Assembly: GCA_022828595.1 (NCBI GenBank)
Contig: JAKGHH010000008.1
Span: 29,156,906 to 29,220,905, forward strand
From: Nelumbo lutea
Taxonomy: Eukaryota; Streptophyta; Magnoliopsida; Proteales; Nelumbonaceae
Direction: 5' to 3'
Length of the DNA stretch: 64,000 nucleotides
The notes below the pieces were generated by a model. The model was not told where the DNA came from and searched no databases. It was given only the letters and a program-made list of their open reading frames with translations. Shown piece by piece: positions 32,619-42,840 of this stretch; the stretch's first letter is position 1; every line of letters starts with the position of its first letter. The translations under genes were made by a program, and so were the position numbers.

Positions 32619-32894
32619 GTGTTGTCTTCTATACTTATCCATTCACTTCTTATACTTATGTTATCTACACATATCCATGTCCATGTATTGTTATTTTCAG
32701 TGTTGTAACACTTGGACTGGACATAAAACCAGAATGCTCATTGGGTTGTGCTTTTACCATTTAATGGGCTCTTAGCCCATTTGGACCATGAAAATCATTA
32801 TTTGACTGGGACCTGAAAAAGGTCACTCAGTCACTGGTTCAACCATCAGGGTCTATGTCTTACAACACTTTCTGTTTTAGCAAGGACCAGAAAA
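32619..32894. other. Intron 5 start, up to the truncated Tat LTR
   Basis: No feature recognised before Tat-like LTR sequence begins at about 32895. Confidence 0.4.
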
Positions 32895-33085
32895 AAGCTC
32901 GGGGTAATCCGAGCTCGTGGAGCTTGGGTTAGCTTGGATTCTTTGGAGTGTTAGCAGTTTTCGTCGTTCGTGCGGGATTGCCAAGTTGGATTACAACGGG
33001 CCTGCTGTGCTGAGTTGTCACTTATGCTGAGTCACGTCCATGTGTCCCTCTCTTATTAGGTCGGGACAAATCACCCTCCATCAAT
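32895..33085 (-). repeat. Copy A 3' LTR, truncated
   Basis: Matches the last 190 bp of 42841-43695 (plus-strand view): AGCTCGGGGTAANCCGAGCTC, GTGTTAGC, GCGGGATTGCCAAG, TGCTGAGTTGTCACTTATGC, ending CACCCTCCATCA. Confidence 0.88.
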
Positions 33086-33110
33086 TGCCCCTCACTCCCT
33101 GAGTCAGGGG
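33086..33110 (-). other. Copy A polypurine tract region
   Basis: The minus strand GGGAGTGAGGGGCAAT abuts the LTR start TGATGGAGGG. The same place in copy B has GGAGTGGGGGGCAAT at 60760-60774. Confidence 0.65.
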
Positions 33111-33391
33111 TCCTGACCCGGTGCAGGGAGTTTACAACTTGACATGTAGATTTGACTCGAGGTGCATACCACCAAGCCGGGAGTTCACCGATCGGACCAG
33201 TTCGGTCAGTTCAACTCAGCCAGAGATGACCTGGATCGCGTGAGGTCTATGCGCGGACGCCACACGATCTTTGAATTTTGCGAGCGTCAAAACACGCTAA
33301 ACCAATTTCATCCCCAAGGGTCGTGACGCCGGTTCATTTAGGAGCCATTGGATCCTTTTGATCTCAACCGTCGATTCCCTAGTCTAGTGGT

Positions 33392-33399
33392 TATAAATA
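33392..33399 (+). promoter_or_regulatory. TATA box of the antisense gene, copy A
   Basis: TATAAATA in GGTTATAAATAGGGGGGGCCC. A closely matching CTATAAATAGTGGGGGACCC lies at the same place in copy B (61232-61239). Conservation while surrounding sequence diverges suggests a real core promoter facing the antisense gene. Confidence 0.75.
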
Positions 33400-33581
33400 G
33401 GGGGGGCCCAATCATTTTCTTCGCCACAAGTTTCGCAAGCATCTGCCTTTAAGGTCGCAGTTTGAAGCCTGCTAGGGTCCTCCAGGTCGCTCCAGTTCGG
33501 TCTCCTTCCTTAGGTGAGTCCTTTGAGCTCCTCATTTCCATTCTTGAACCATGTTCGATTACAGTTTCGATAGCCTTCAGG

Positions 33582-34115
33582 ATGAACCCAAGGCCCAAGA
33601 GGGAACCTTCGAGGAGGAGGCCAAGGCGCGGGAGGTACAACCTCCCATTGGAATATACTTACAGCCTCCCTTCCGGCAACTTCCCTTGGGAACATGACTA
33701 TGACGAGATTGTGATTTTCAAGGAGCAGCTCGTGGTCAGGCTGCGTCTCCCTCTTCATCCCCTTATTGTTGAAGTCCTGAACCATTTCGATGTCACCATA
33801 GAGCTGATGGCGGACAAGGAGGGTCTGGAGCGCCAAGTGGAGATCCTCCTCAAGAGCGCGGAAGAGGCCAGTGTCAAGGCCGTTGAAGACTACAAGAGCT
33901 CGGGGGAGCATCTGGGAGACCTGGCGGATTCTTACCGCAAGGGCTTCAAACTTAGCAAATGGCTGATTTGGTGCGACTATCCACAGCTCGACACCAGCGC
34001 CATCACCACTTTGCGCATTACCGAGGAGATGGCTCTCCTAGCTATGAATGACCTAGACTCTAAGGAAAGCGATGAGGCTGCCGACCAGGCTGGTACTTCT
34101 GGGGGGTTCGGGTAG
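33582..34115 (+). CDS. Tat antisense-strand protein, internally deleted (copy A)
   Basis: Open frame of 178 codons from ATG 33582; a longer in-frame start at 33462 is possible. I prefer 33582 because GTGAGT (33514) and CCTTCAG (33574-33580) could bound a leader intron ending just before it. The N-terminal half, LEYTYSLPSGNFPWEHDYDE then LRLPLHPLIVEVLNHFDVTI, matches the putative gypsy-type transposase (Transposase_28-like) domain. It then jumps to the coiled-coil/C-terminal part, KAVEDYKSS and YRKGFKLSKWLIW, found in copy B exon 3. About 1.2 kb of coding and intron sequence is missing, yet the frame stays open. The function of this protein family is unknown. A fused mini-protein could be made. 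Confidence 0.7.
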   Translation: MNPRPKREPSRRRPRRGRYNLPLEYTYSLPSGNFPWEHDYDEIVIFKEQLVVRLRLPLHPLIVEVLNHFDVTIELMADKEGLERQVEILLKSAEEASVKAVEDYKSSGEHLGDLADSYRKGFKLSKWLIWCDYPQLDTSAITTLRITEEMALLAMNDLDSKESDEAADQAGTSGGFG

Positions 34116-34369
34116 GAGTAGCTCGGGTTATGTATCTTGGGCCTGCGATCTCAATCATCTTTTGTTTCTACTTCTGGTCCTGTAATACTTCAGAAAATCA
34201 ATGAAATATTTTCTTTTGCAAAGTGTTGGTCGTGCTCTTTTTTTTTTTTGCGATTTCCTCGAACTGTTGAGCCCCCGAACTAGGTGCCCGAGTTAGGGCT
34301 TCTTAATTGTTACTCTGAACTGTCTGTACACGGACTACACATCGCAGCAGCTGCTACAGGTCCTTGATG
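34116..34369 (+). other. 3' flank of the antisense gene
   Basis: Contains AATGAAATA at 34200-34208, a possible poly(A) signal, then a T10 run at 34240-34250. No coding sequence. Confidence 0.4.
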
Positions 34370-35025
34370 GTGCTAAGCTCCTTTTGTCAGCTCGGTGCCT
34401 TGTGCTGGGGGGACGACAATCCGCTCCTAACCTCGTGTCGAGCTCTTTTGTCAACTTGGCATTGATTACTTTGGCTAGGGGAGCGACTTATGTCTACTCT
34501 TCCCGAGCTTGCCTATAGAATGCCGAGCTCCTTTTGTCAGCTTGGTGTCTTAGTACTTGGGCTGGGGGAGTGACTTATGGTTCACTCCCTGAGCTCGCCC
34601 ATGCCAAGATGCGATTGGGTCTTATAGGGTGTCGAGCTCCTTTTGTTAGCTCGGTGTCTTAGTACTTGGGTTGGGGGAACGACTTATGTCTACTCTCCCC
34701 GAGCTCGCCCATAGCATGCCAAGCTCCTTTTGTCAGCTCGATGTCTTAGTACTTGGGCTGGGGGAGCGACTTATGGTTCACTCCCCGAGCTTGCCCATGC
34801 CAAGATGCGATTGGGTCTTATAGGGTGTTGAGCTGCTTTTGTTAGCTCGGTGTCTTAGTACTTGGGTTGGGGGAGCGACTCATGTTTACTCTCCCCGAGC
34901 TCGCCCATAGAATGCCAAGCTCCTTTTGTCAGCTCGGTGTCTTACTAAGATTGGGGGAGCGACTATGGTCCACTCCCCGAGCTCGTGTCGAGCTCTTTTG
35001 TCAGCTCGACACTTTATCCTTCGAG
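34370..35025. repeat. Tandem repeat zone between antisense gene and pol (copy A)
   Basis: Repeated AGCTCCTTTTGTNAGCTCGGTGTCTTAGTACTTGG (in short pieces: AGCTCCTTTTGT, AGCTCGGTGTCTTAG, GGGGGAGCGACTTATG, CTCCCCGAGCTCGCCCAT) starts near 34375, 34525, 34634, 34721, 34831, 34918 and 34990. Alternating 109/87-bp units form a higher-order period of about 197 bp. Tandem repeats near the 3' UTR are known for Tat/Ogre elements. Confidence 0.8.
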
Positions 35026-36371
35026 TGACTCGGCAGTCCACTAGTTATCACACATAATATTGCCTTAAGTTGACAATATTCCATGCCCGAGGTATTTGCT
35101 TTCCCTCTAGGGTTTCGAGCTCATACGTCCCTTCCCCGAGTACCCACTTCACTCGGTAAGGTCCCTCCCAATTTGGCCCAAGCTTGCCAACACCGGGCTC
35201 AAGTACCATACTTTATGGAGGACCAGGTCTCCAATGTGGAGGTTCCACTTCTTGACCCTGGCATTATAGTACCGAGCTACTCTCTGTTGGTAGGTTGTGG
35301 TCATAATATGTGCAAGGTCCCGTACCTCGTCGAGTAGGTCGAGGTTGGTGTGTAGCTCGTCTTCGTTTGCCCCGTCGTATGATTCCAGGCGTAGTGTGGG
35401 GATCTCGATCTCGGTTGGGATCACTGCCTTTATGCCATAGGTAAGATTGAAGGGAGTCACTCTCATTGTTGTCTTTACTATGGTTCGATAAGCCCATAGT
35501 ACGCTGGGCAGCTCATCTACCCACAGTTCTTTAGCTCGGTCTAGGCGCGCCTTCAGCCCTCAGAGAATAGCTCTATTTGTGACTTCTGCCTAACCATTCG
35601 CTTGGGGGTGCGCCACCAAGGTGAAGTTTTGTTGTATCCCCATTTCCTTGCACCAGTTTTGGAATTTAATGTAGTCAAACTGTTTGCTGTTGTCAAAAAC
35701 AAGGACTTGGGGTAGTCCAAAATGACAGACTACGTTCTTCCAGAAGAAATTCTATACATTCTGCGTTGTAATTGTGGCAAGTGGTTCGTCATCTACCCAT
35801 TTTGTGAAGTAGTCTACTGCCACCACTAGGAACCTCCTCTAACTTGTCGTTGGTGGGAATGGTCCAAGTATATCGATCCCCCATTGTGCGAAGGGCCATG
35901 GGCTGGTGAGATACTTGAGGTCGACAGCGGGGCAGCGGGCTGATGGTAGATGTTGGCGTGTCTCTGGCACTTGTCACACTTTCTGACGAGCTCTATCGCG
36001 TCTGCCTTCATTGTCGGCCAGTAATATCCCTGCCATAGTGCCTTCTGTGCGAGGGCCTTGCCCCTCAAGTGTCTGCCGCACAAGCCTTCATGAGTGTCGC
36101 GGAGTACGAGCTCGGCCTCGGAAGGTCGTAAGTAGTGCAGGTAGGGAAGCGTGTAAGATCTTCGGTACAACCGTCTGTCTATTAGGACGTATTTGGCCGC
36201 TTGACGCTCTAGCCTCTTGGTAGTGTTACGATCTACAGGGAGGGTCCCGTGTAGCAGGTAGCAAGTGAGCAGATCGATCCAGCTCGGCTCTGCTTGCGCA
36301 ACAGGAGCAACCTCTTCTACCCCCCCGAGAATGCTAGGCCAAGGAAGGTTCTCTATGTACACGGTTCTCAT
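35026..36371 (-). pseudogene. Tat copy A integrase
   Basis: Zinc finger in 36371-35826: HEGLCGRHLRGKALAQKALW (His pair) and VRKCDKCQRHA (Cys pair). The core lies in broken frames 35830-35500; words such as QVLVFDNSKQFD and AHPQANGQAEV can be read with shifts. The C-terminal part is 35466-35149: MRVTPFNLTYGIKAVIP, LDLLDEVRDLAHI, RVKKWNLHIGDLVLHKV. Multiple indels. The same C-terminal region is seen in copy B at 63973-63596, where it is cleaner. Confidence 0.85.
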
Positions 36372-36780
36372 GGTATTATCACTCGTGTTGGCTAGTCGAG
36401 ACAGGGCATCGGCCTCAGCATTCTCGGACCTTGAGATCTGTCTGATGAAGTATGACCAGAAATGGCATAGGGCTTCTCTGATCTTGGCCAGGTAGGCGAC
36501 TATGGTTGGCTCATGAGCTTCGTACTCACCGGTGACCTGGTTGAGTACGAGCTATGAGTCACTATAGATGATGACATGCTTCGCTTTCACTTCCTTTGCT
36601 AGGACCAGTCTTGCTATTAGCGTTTCGTACTCCACTTCATTGTTGGACGCGGTGAACTCAAAGCATAGCGCATACTCCAGCTTCACACCGCTTGGCCCGC
36701 ACAGAGCAATCCCTACCCCGCTACTTTGCTGGTTTGACGACCCGTCAACGTGAAGGATCCAAGGCTCTTCATCCTAGGTT
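36372..36780 (-). pseudogene. Tat copy A second RNase H (archaeal-type)
   Basis: Minus-strand frame: WILHVDGSSNQQSSGVGIAL (Asp), FTASNNEVEYETLIARL (Glu), HVIIYSDS (Asp), then a TAG, and AEADALSRLAN (Asp). The order and motifs are those of the additional RNase H acquired by Tat-lineage elements, placed between the classical RNase H and integrase. One stop interrupts it after the third acidic residue. Confidence 0.85.
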
Positions 36781-37300
36781 AGGCTCGGTCTTATTAAGAA
36801 GGAGGTTGCACTGGTTGGGGCTCCCTCACTATGCGCGAGCTCGTCTGACCTAGGAGTTCTACTGTCGAAGGTACATTCTGCGACGAAATCAACTAGGGCT
36901 TGGGCCTTGATGGCAGTTCGCAGCTTGTACTGAATGTCGTATTCGCTGAGTTCGATGGCCAATTTTGTCAATCTGATGGAGACTTCGGGCTTCAACAAGA
37001 CTTGCCGCAAAGGCTTATCGATGAGGATGACTATGATATGAGCTTGGAAGTACAACCACGGTTTCCGAGCTGCAACAACTAGCACATATGCCAATTTCTC
37101 AATCTCTAGGTACCTCGTCTTTGCTTCCTGCAAGACTTTACTAACATAGTAGATGGGTCGTTGGACCTGATCTACTTCTTTTGTCAGTACCAAGCTGACC
37201 ACCTCATCACTCTCGGAGAGGTACAGCTCCAAAACATCTCCTTCCTGAGGTCGGGTTAGAACCGGGATGCTAGTTAGTTATTTTTTTAGCTCGTCAAAGG
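36781..37300 (-). pseudogene. Tat copy A first RNase H
   Basis: 37232-36774 reads MELYLSESDEVVSLVL, QRPIYYVSKVLQEAKTRYLE, IEKLAYVLVVAARKPWLYFQ, LRQVLLKPEVSIRLTKLAIE, LSEYDIQYKLRTAIKAQALV, DFVAECTF. This is the degenerate gypsy RNase H typical of Tat elements, whose catalytic residues are often lost once the second RNase H is present. Confidence 0.8.
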
Positions 37301-37390
37301 CTAGCTGGCACTCATTGGTCCAATCGAAGTTCTTGCTTTTCTTAATTGCCTTAAAAAGGGGAGGCAACGATCTACCGATTTGGACATGAA

Positions 37391-38246
37391 TCAACTCAGG
37401 GCAGCTATGCGGTTGTTCAACCTCTGAACCTCCTTTAATTTTTGGGGTGGTCCCATGTCTAAGATGGCTTTTATCTTGTCAGGGTTGGCCTCAATGCCAC
37501 ATCGGTTAACGATGTAACCAAGGAATTTACCCGAGGTGACACTGAAGACGCACTTATTGGGGTTCAATCTCATATTATATTTGCACAAGGTTTCAAAAAC
37601 AGATCATAAATCTTCTATTAATTTTTTTAAAATTGATTTTTGACGACCATGTTGTCTACATAACATTCCACTTTGTTGCCGATCAACGACTCAAACACTT
37701 GGTTTACAAGTCTTTGGTATGTTGCCCCGGCATTCTTCAAACCAAAGGGCATAACCTTATAACATTAAAAACCTAGTTCGGTTATAAAAGTGGTCTTTTC
37801 TTCGTCAGCAGGATCCATCCTGATCTGGTTGTAGCCTGAGTAAGTGTCTAAGAAGCTCAACAACTCATGCCCTAAGGTCGCGTCCACCAAACAATCGATT
37901 TTGGGGAGTGGAAAGCAGTCCTTTGGGCAAGCCTGGTTTAGATCGGTATAATCGACGCACATACGCCATTTACCATTGGCCTTTTTTACCAGCACCGGGT
38001 TGGCCACCAGCTCGGATAATGGGCCTCCCTGATGAAGTTGGCTATGAGGAGCTTCCCAACCTCCTCGTCCACTGCTTTCCAACGCTCTAGGGCTAGGTTG
38101 CGTTTCCTCTGCCTCACGGGCCTAACACTAAGATCAGTATTTAGTTTGTGAGTGATGATCCTTGGGTCTATGCCGGGCATTTCTGCCGCGAACCATGCAA
38201 AAACATCTAGATTTTCAAGTAAAAAACTTACCAGTTGAGATCGCAT
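37391..38246 (-). pseudogene. Tat copy A reverse transcriptase, YVDD changed to YVDN
   Basis: KANGKWRMCVDYTDLNQACP, DCFPLPKIDCLVDATLGHEL, LSFLDTYSGYNQIRM (first catalytic Asp), then a TGA/TAA-interrupted MPFGLKNAGATYQRLVNQVF and the catalytic box read as VECYVDNMVV (37646-37675). The second catalytic Asp is Asn, so polymerase activity is not expected. The downstream FLGYIVNRCGIEANPDKIKA thumb motif is intact. Confidence 0.88.
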
Positions 38247-38998
38247 AGGCTCCTCAATCGATGCGTCAATTTGGAGAGCTCGGGCGAGGTCCTATGTCGA
38301 GGTCGGTATGGACACTGTCTTTTCCATGGGCGTAGCACGCTCCTCTTGATACTGCTCCCCAGGTTAGTCCAGCTCGAGGTCGTCTGCCGCCTTGGGTTTC
38401 TCTTTGAGGGCAGCAACATAGCACTTACGAGACTCGAGTTAGTCGCCCCACCCCACCCCACCCCAGCTCCGAAGCCCATGGGGAACTTCATAGCCAAAGA
38501 ATAGGTGGGGACCACCGCGCGGAGGGTGTGGGTGATGGGCCGACCCATTATGGCATTGTATGGGGAGGGGGTCGCGACTACCACAAAGGTGTGGTCGAGC
38601 CTCACTATGCTAGACCAGGTGTCGACCTCCACCAGTACAGTGACTCGCCCCAGGGGCCTGATTTCCTCTTCATTGAAGCCCACCAAGGGAGTGTTCATGG
38701 GCTTTAGGTCATTTTCCCGTAATTGGAGCTGGTCGAACACTATCTTGAAGAGAATGTCCGTCAAACTTCCAGAATCAACGAGGACACGCCTCACCTTGAA
38801 GTCATTGATTCTGATCTTCACGACGAGGGTCTCGTCATGGGGGTACTGAACGCCGCGCGCATCGTCCTTCATGAAGAAGATTGGCTCCTTTGTTCTCGGT
38901 CGCTTCGGGGAGTTCTGCTCTTCCCTCTCGATCTCACGAACTGAGGTCCTTGCTGCGGCCGAGGTGCTACTCGTGACGATTGAGCCTCCCGTGATCAT
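38228..38998 (-). pseudogene. Tat copy A protease
   Basis: Aspartic protease with active site RRVLVDSGSLTDIL (Asp about residue 75 of the frame starting at 38998) and the flap/hydrophobic motif YNAIMGRPITHTLRAV. A C-rich stretch (CCCCACCCCACCCCACCCC at 38446-38464) lies where the frame departs from the family, suggesting slippage. The protease matures Gag-Pol. Confidence 0.85.
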
Positions 38999-39085
38999 CT
39001 GTATTGTGCCCCGAACTGGCCTCTCTTCCAGCAGCTGTCGTCCTATTTTATTATTAGTTTGTACAAAATTTCTTAAATATCCATG

Positions 39086-39838
39086 TCAGATAAGTTCTTC
39101 TATCTCATCGCAAAGGTTCCTACAACTTTCGGTACTATGATCGTGGTCCCTATGAAAATGACAATAAACATTCTTATTTCTAGTGTTTGGGTCTCCTCTC
39201 ATCCGAGGTGGCCACTTTACATATGACACATCCTTTATCGCCATCAGAATGTCCGCTCTCTTTGCGTTCAAGGGCGTGTAGCTCGACCTTTCTACTAGGG
39301 GAGCTCAGAAAGGTTGATCTGGCTTCCCTCCCCGAGCTGGGTCTTTCTTCTTCTTATCCCCATTGGCGGGCTCCCTGTTGATTTTTCTCTTCTTGGATGG
39401 GTGGTCGTTCTTCTGATTCAGTTCCTCCTCCATCCCAATAAACTGGACCGCGAGCTTGAGAAACTCTGTTACATCCTTGGGTTTATTGGCCACTACATGC
39501 CACTTGAACTCCTTATGCGTGATGCCCATCTTGGCTGCTATGAGTCTCACTACGGGGTCCAGGTCAGGTATCTATAGACACGCGCCGTTGAATCTTTTGA
39601 TATAGCTTCGAATCGACTCCCCCTCCCTTTGGACTATGTTCAGAAAGCTTTCTTGGGTTCTGGGGCACCTCTTACTAGCGACGAAGTGGGAGGTAAAGAC
39701 TTGCACAAACTGTGCCCAGCCTTTAATTGATCTAGCACGAGGTTCTGGTACCATGTGCGAGTTACCCTTTTGAATGTGGTGGGGAAAGCCACACACATGC
39801 AGGATTCACTTGCTCCCGCCAAGTGCATCTGGGATTGG
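39086..39838 (-). pseudogene. Tat copy A gag, 3' half
   Basis: Frames give SQMHLAGASESCMCVAFPTT, ARTWYQNLVPRSIKGWAQF (in shifted pieces), QVFTSHFVASKRCPRTQESF, GESIRSYIKRFNGACL and a late zinc-knuckle-like CHFHRDHDHSTESCRNLCDE at 39090-39160. This is the retrotransposon gag domain of Tat elements. The 5' half is at 41814-42779, separated by an insertion. Confidence 0.85.
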
Positions 39839-40494
39839 CTGTTGGACAGTTTTTGTATGCCCTTAGTTTCAATCAGAATGATGTACATTATGAGTTTATT
39901 GTAAATGAATAAAAGTACATATTTGATTCATGTTCCCTTGGTATGTTTCTGTGTAATACCCTTAAACTGGACACTTAATGAGACTCGTGTTAGTTTAGAA
40001 TGTTCACAGCCAGTGGGTCAGCCTGGGGAGACATATCCTAATAAGGTTGACACTGATGTACCACCAAGTCGGTTGGGGTGGCCTGTCTCATCCGCCAGGG
40101 TGAGACCCTAGGCACATACAGTGTAGGATCAATTAAATCGTTGAACTGGACCAGATTTCCAGTATTGCCCTGGACCTTGGAGATTAATGGGCAAAAGTGA
40201 AAAGTTACACCCGACCCCTAGACTCGATTATGATACTACACTAGGTGTCAAATTGGGTTGTCTTTGATGTACCAATCAGTGAGATCCTTAGCAGGGGTCA
40301 AAACATGGGTATGGGACAGTCTGAGAATTCATCTGTGTGGGTGATCATAGTTACAGGATCAGCCCCTTTGTCGGACAAAGGTAATGATCGGGGATGCACT
40401 TTCTCTGATGGAAACCAAGACTGTCGGCAACCGATTTCAATCGTTGAGATTTGTCTTGCAAAATATATTTTATATGAGATATAAAAGTATATAT

Positions 40495-40550
<56 letters not shown>

Positions 40551-41813
40551 TAAAATATTTGCAAAAGGTTTTAATTCCCAGGATCCATATAAGCTGAGGG
40601 TGCAGCACTCACTGTTCCTTGCAGCCGAGGGAGAGGTCCTCTCTTGTCAGGCAGTGTTTGATCATTATGGGCTGAGAGGTTAAGTGTAAGACCATTAAGG
40701 ATAATACCTGATGGGCTAATCTTGCATCTGCCCACAGTCCCTGGGTATTACAATGTGGCTTGGCCCAGGGACCACTTAGGGTAAGTGTTGGGCCCATAGA
40801 GCCCGTTTGATGGGTTTCAGGGGGTGCATTGTCCATAACAATGTATTTGGCCAGGTCTTGTAACAGAGGCTGGGCTGAACCCATGTGGCTGATGTGTAGA
40901 TCAATGCTTGGGTCCCACGCCATACAAGGAAGCCCAATTGGACAGTAGTTAGGAAGGCTAAGTGAGCACATAACTTTATTGGGCCTAAAGCCCATTTCAA
41001 ACTGGGCTAATTTAAGTAGTTAAATATGGGGCGAATTCTGGGAATGGATTAGCGGATAGGATAGGGTCTTAACCCTTTCCACTCAGAGAGTCCAGATCTT
41101 AATGCGATTCAAATATAGAAACCTCCTAATGTGATTAGGAGAAGGCTGATCCAATCTACAGATAAGATAAGGGTTTATCCTTATCACCTAAGGGGATGTC
41201 TGATCCAATTATGGTTTGGATCAGTAACTCCTAATGGGATTAGGAGCTGATCCTTTAGGGTTACAAAAGAAGGAAAGGGTGGCAGCCTTTAGAAGACACT
41301 TGTTCACATCCTCTTTTGAGCTGAAATCACAAAAGGCGAAATTCTTTCTTGCCGCCTCCTTCTTCTTATTGCCTACCTTGCCAGTTCGATCTCCAGATCA
41401 GAGGGAGAAGTCAAGATTTGATCTTGATATCAGTTCCTTGTGAATGGACTGATAGGAAGCTGTGCTCACGTGCCATCCTACTATTTCTTGCAAAGGACTA
41501 GGTTCTTGGAGAAGAACACTGTTGATTCTGCTCCATCCTGCACTGCGCCATCTTCAGTGGAAGCAGTCTTTGGATCCTTCTTTGGACGTGAACACCTTCA
41601 TTGGAAGATACTATTTCTCCGTATCAGGTATAATCCTCTCCTACTGCTTTCATTCAGATCTGGTTCAGTTTATGGTTCAAGATTGATTCTTGAAAATATG
41701 ATTTTCTAAATAGGGAATGCGATTCCCAGTTGAAGGGAGAGAATTTTTTTTGAAATTCGCCCACCTTATTCCGCAAGATTTGGGCATCCATACGATGAAT
41801 CTCTCATCCCTTC
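39839..41813. mobile_element. 1.97-kb insertion in copy A gag, solo-LTR-like
   Basis: Both sides of the insert carry ATTGG (39834-39838 and 41814-41818), while the related gag of copy C is uninterrupted at the same point. The insert starts CTGTTGGACAG and ends CATCCCTTC. It has no coding frame of note. It contains a TA microsatellite and paired AGGAGNNGGCTGATCCAATC-like words at 41120-41260, and it reads like a long non-coding LTR. Its exact class (solo LTR or LARD) is not settled. Confidence 0.7.
40486..40550. repeat. TA dinucleotide microsatellite
   Basis: About 30 TA units with one AAT interruption, inside the insertion in copy A gag. Confidence 0.9.
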
Positions 41814-42779
41814 ATTGGAAGGCGTCTATGTGGTCATTCGGATCGAACGACCCATCATACTTGTCAAGGGGAGGGAGTTTGAAGTCTTTTGTCATAGGGA
41901 CTACAAGTAGTTCAGGAGATAAGAGGGACGGTATGGAGAGGAGTGGAGCGGCCTCCATTACTGAGCTAGCTTCCTCCTTTGCCTTGAGCTCGGGCATGTC
42001 TTGGGCCGCAGCTCGGCGAGCTCAGCGACATCTCCGCCGCACGGAATCTGCGTTGGTGCTACTAGCTTCGATGTGGCTCAGCACGGTTCTCGTGGGGAGT
42101 AGCTTGGACTACTGGTAGGTGCAGGCTAGAGACCCTTGCCTGGTTCGTTGTCAGGACCTCGAATCGGTTTGCTACAAGCAGGACTTCAAACCCCGAGGGA
42201 TGAGGTGAAGTCGGTTTGCTGGGCTAAGGATCCCTGACTTGGCCACGCGTGGCGGGGCGATGACGTCTAGTTTCTCGTTCTTGGTGCGAGACGAGACTTG
42301 GCTCCAGCGAGGGTTCTTTGTCTGGGAGGTCTCTCCCCCACGAGAGGGGCGTTCACTGCGGCAGTGGGGCTTTGCCTACTGCAAGTTCTAACGGCATGGT
42401 GGAACCAGCTGCTGAGTCGGAGGCAGCGGTGGGAACTGCTACTGATATTGTTGCTGGTATATATGGTGCAGCGCTTGCTGTTGATACAACTAGAATTGTT
42501 GAACTTGCTGCATCTGAGCCTGTATGGCTCGCATGCAGCTCATAAAATCTTCAAATTGGTTCTGCCCTGCTGCTGGGAGAACTGCTAGTTCAGCAAAGGT
42601 AGTGCTCGTCGTGGCGGGAAGGGGAGCATTCACTAGTGCCGTAGCTAAAGGGTGTTTAGGGCCGGAATCCCATCCACGGAGAGGGGAATAGTGAACTGCC
42701 CGATGCATACGGTCGGGACCTGAAACTCAGAGGGAGCATTCGCGCCTGAGTCGCATTTGGCATTGCTGGAGGAAGCCAT
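41814..42779 (-). pseudogene. Tat copy A gag, 5' half
   Basis: ATG at 42779 (MASSSNAKCDSGANAPSEF), then a Gln-rich region (QAQMQQVQQF) and LPPLDKYDGSFDPNDHIDAF at the start of the gag domain. Stops and shifts are present. Copy C gag begins with the same MASSSN, supporting this start. Confidence 0.8.
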
Positions 42780-42820
42780 GAGAACTGGGTTACAGAAATG
42801 AGAGAGGCTTTTTGTTCATT

Positions 42821-42840
42821 TTCCCATAGACGACGCCAAA
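42821..42840 (-). other. Copy A primer binding site
   Basis: TTTGGCGTCGTCTATGGGAA on the minus strand touches the LTR, matching the TTTGGCGCCGTCTGTGGGAA-like PBS common to plant Tat elements. Copy C has TTTGGTGCCATCTGTGGGAA. Confidence 0.8.

Noticed and set aside
32590..32775. Extension of the last ATPase exon as a new gene
   Set aside because: Frame differs from the conserved SDYRQSL exon and runs into intron-like sequence after the GTGTTG donor.
38235..39381. Plus-strand frames across the Tat copy A protease/gag
   Set aside because: Shadows of the minus-strand polyprotein in GC-richer DNA.
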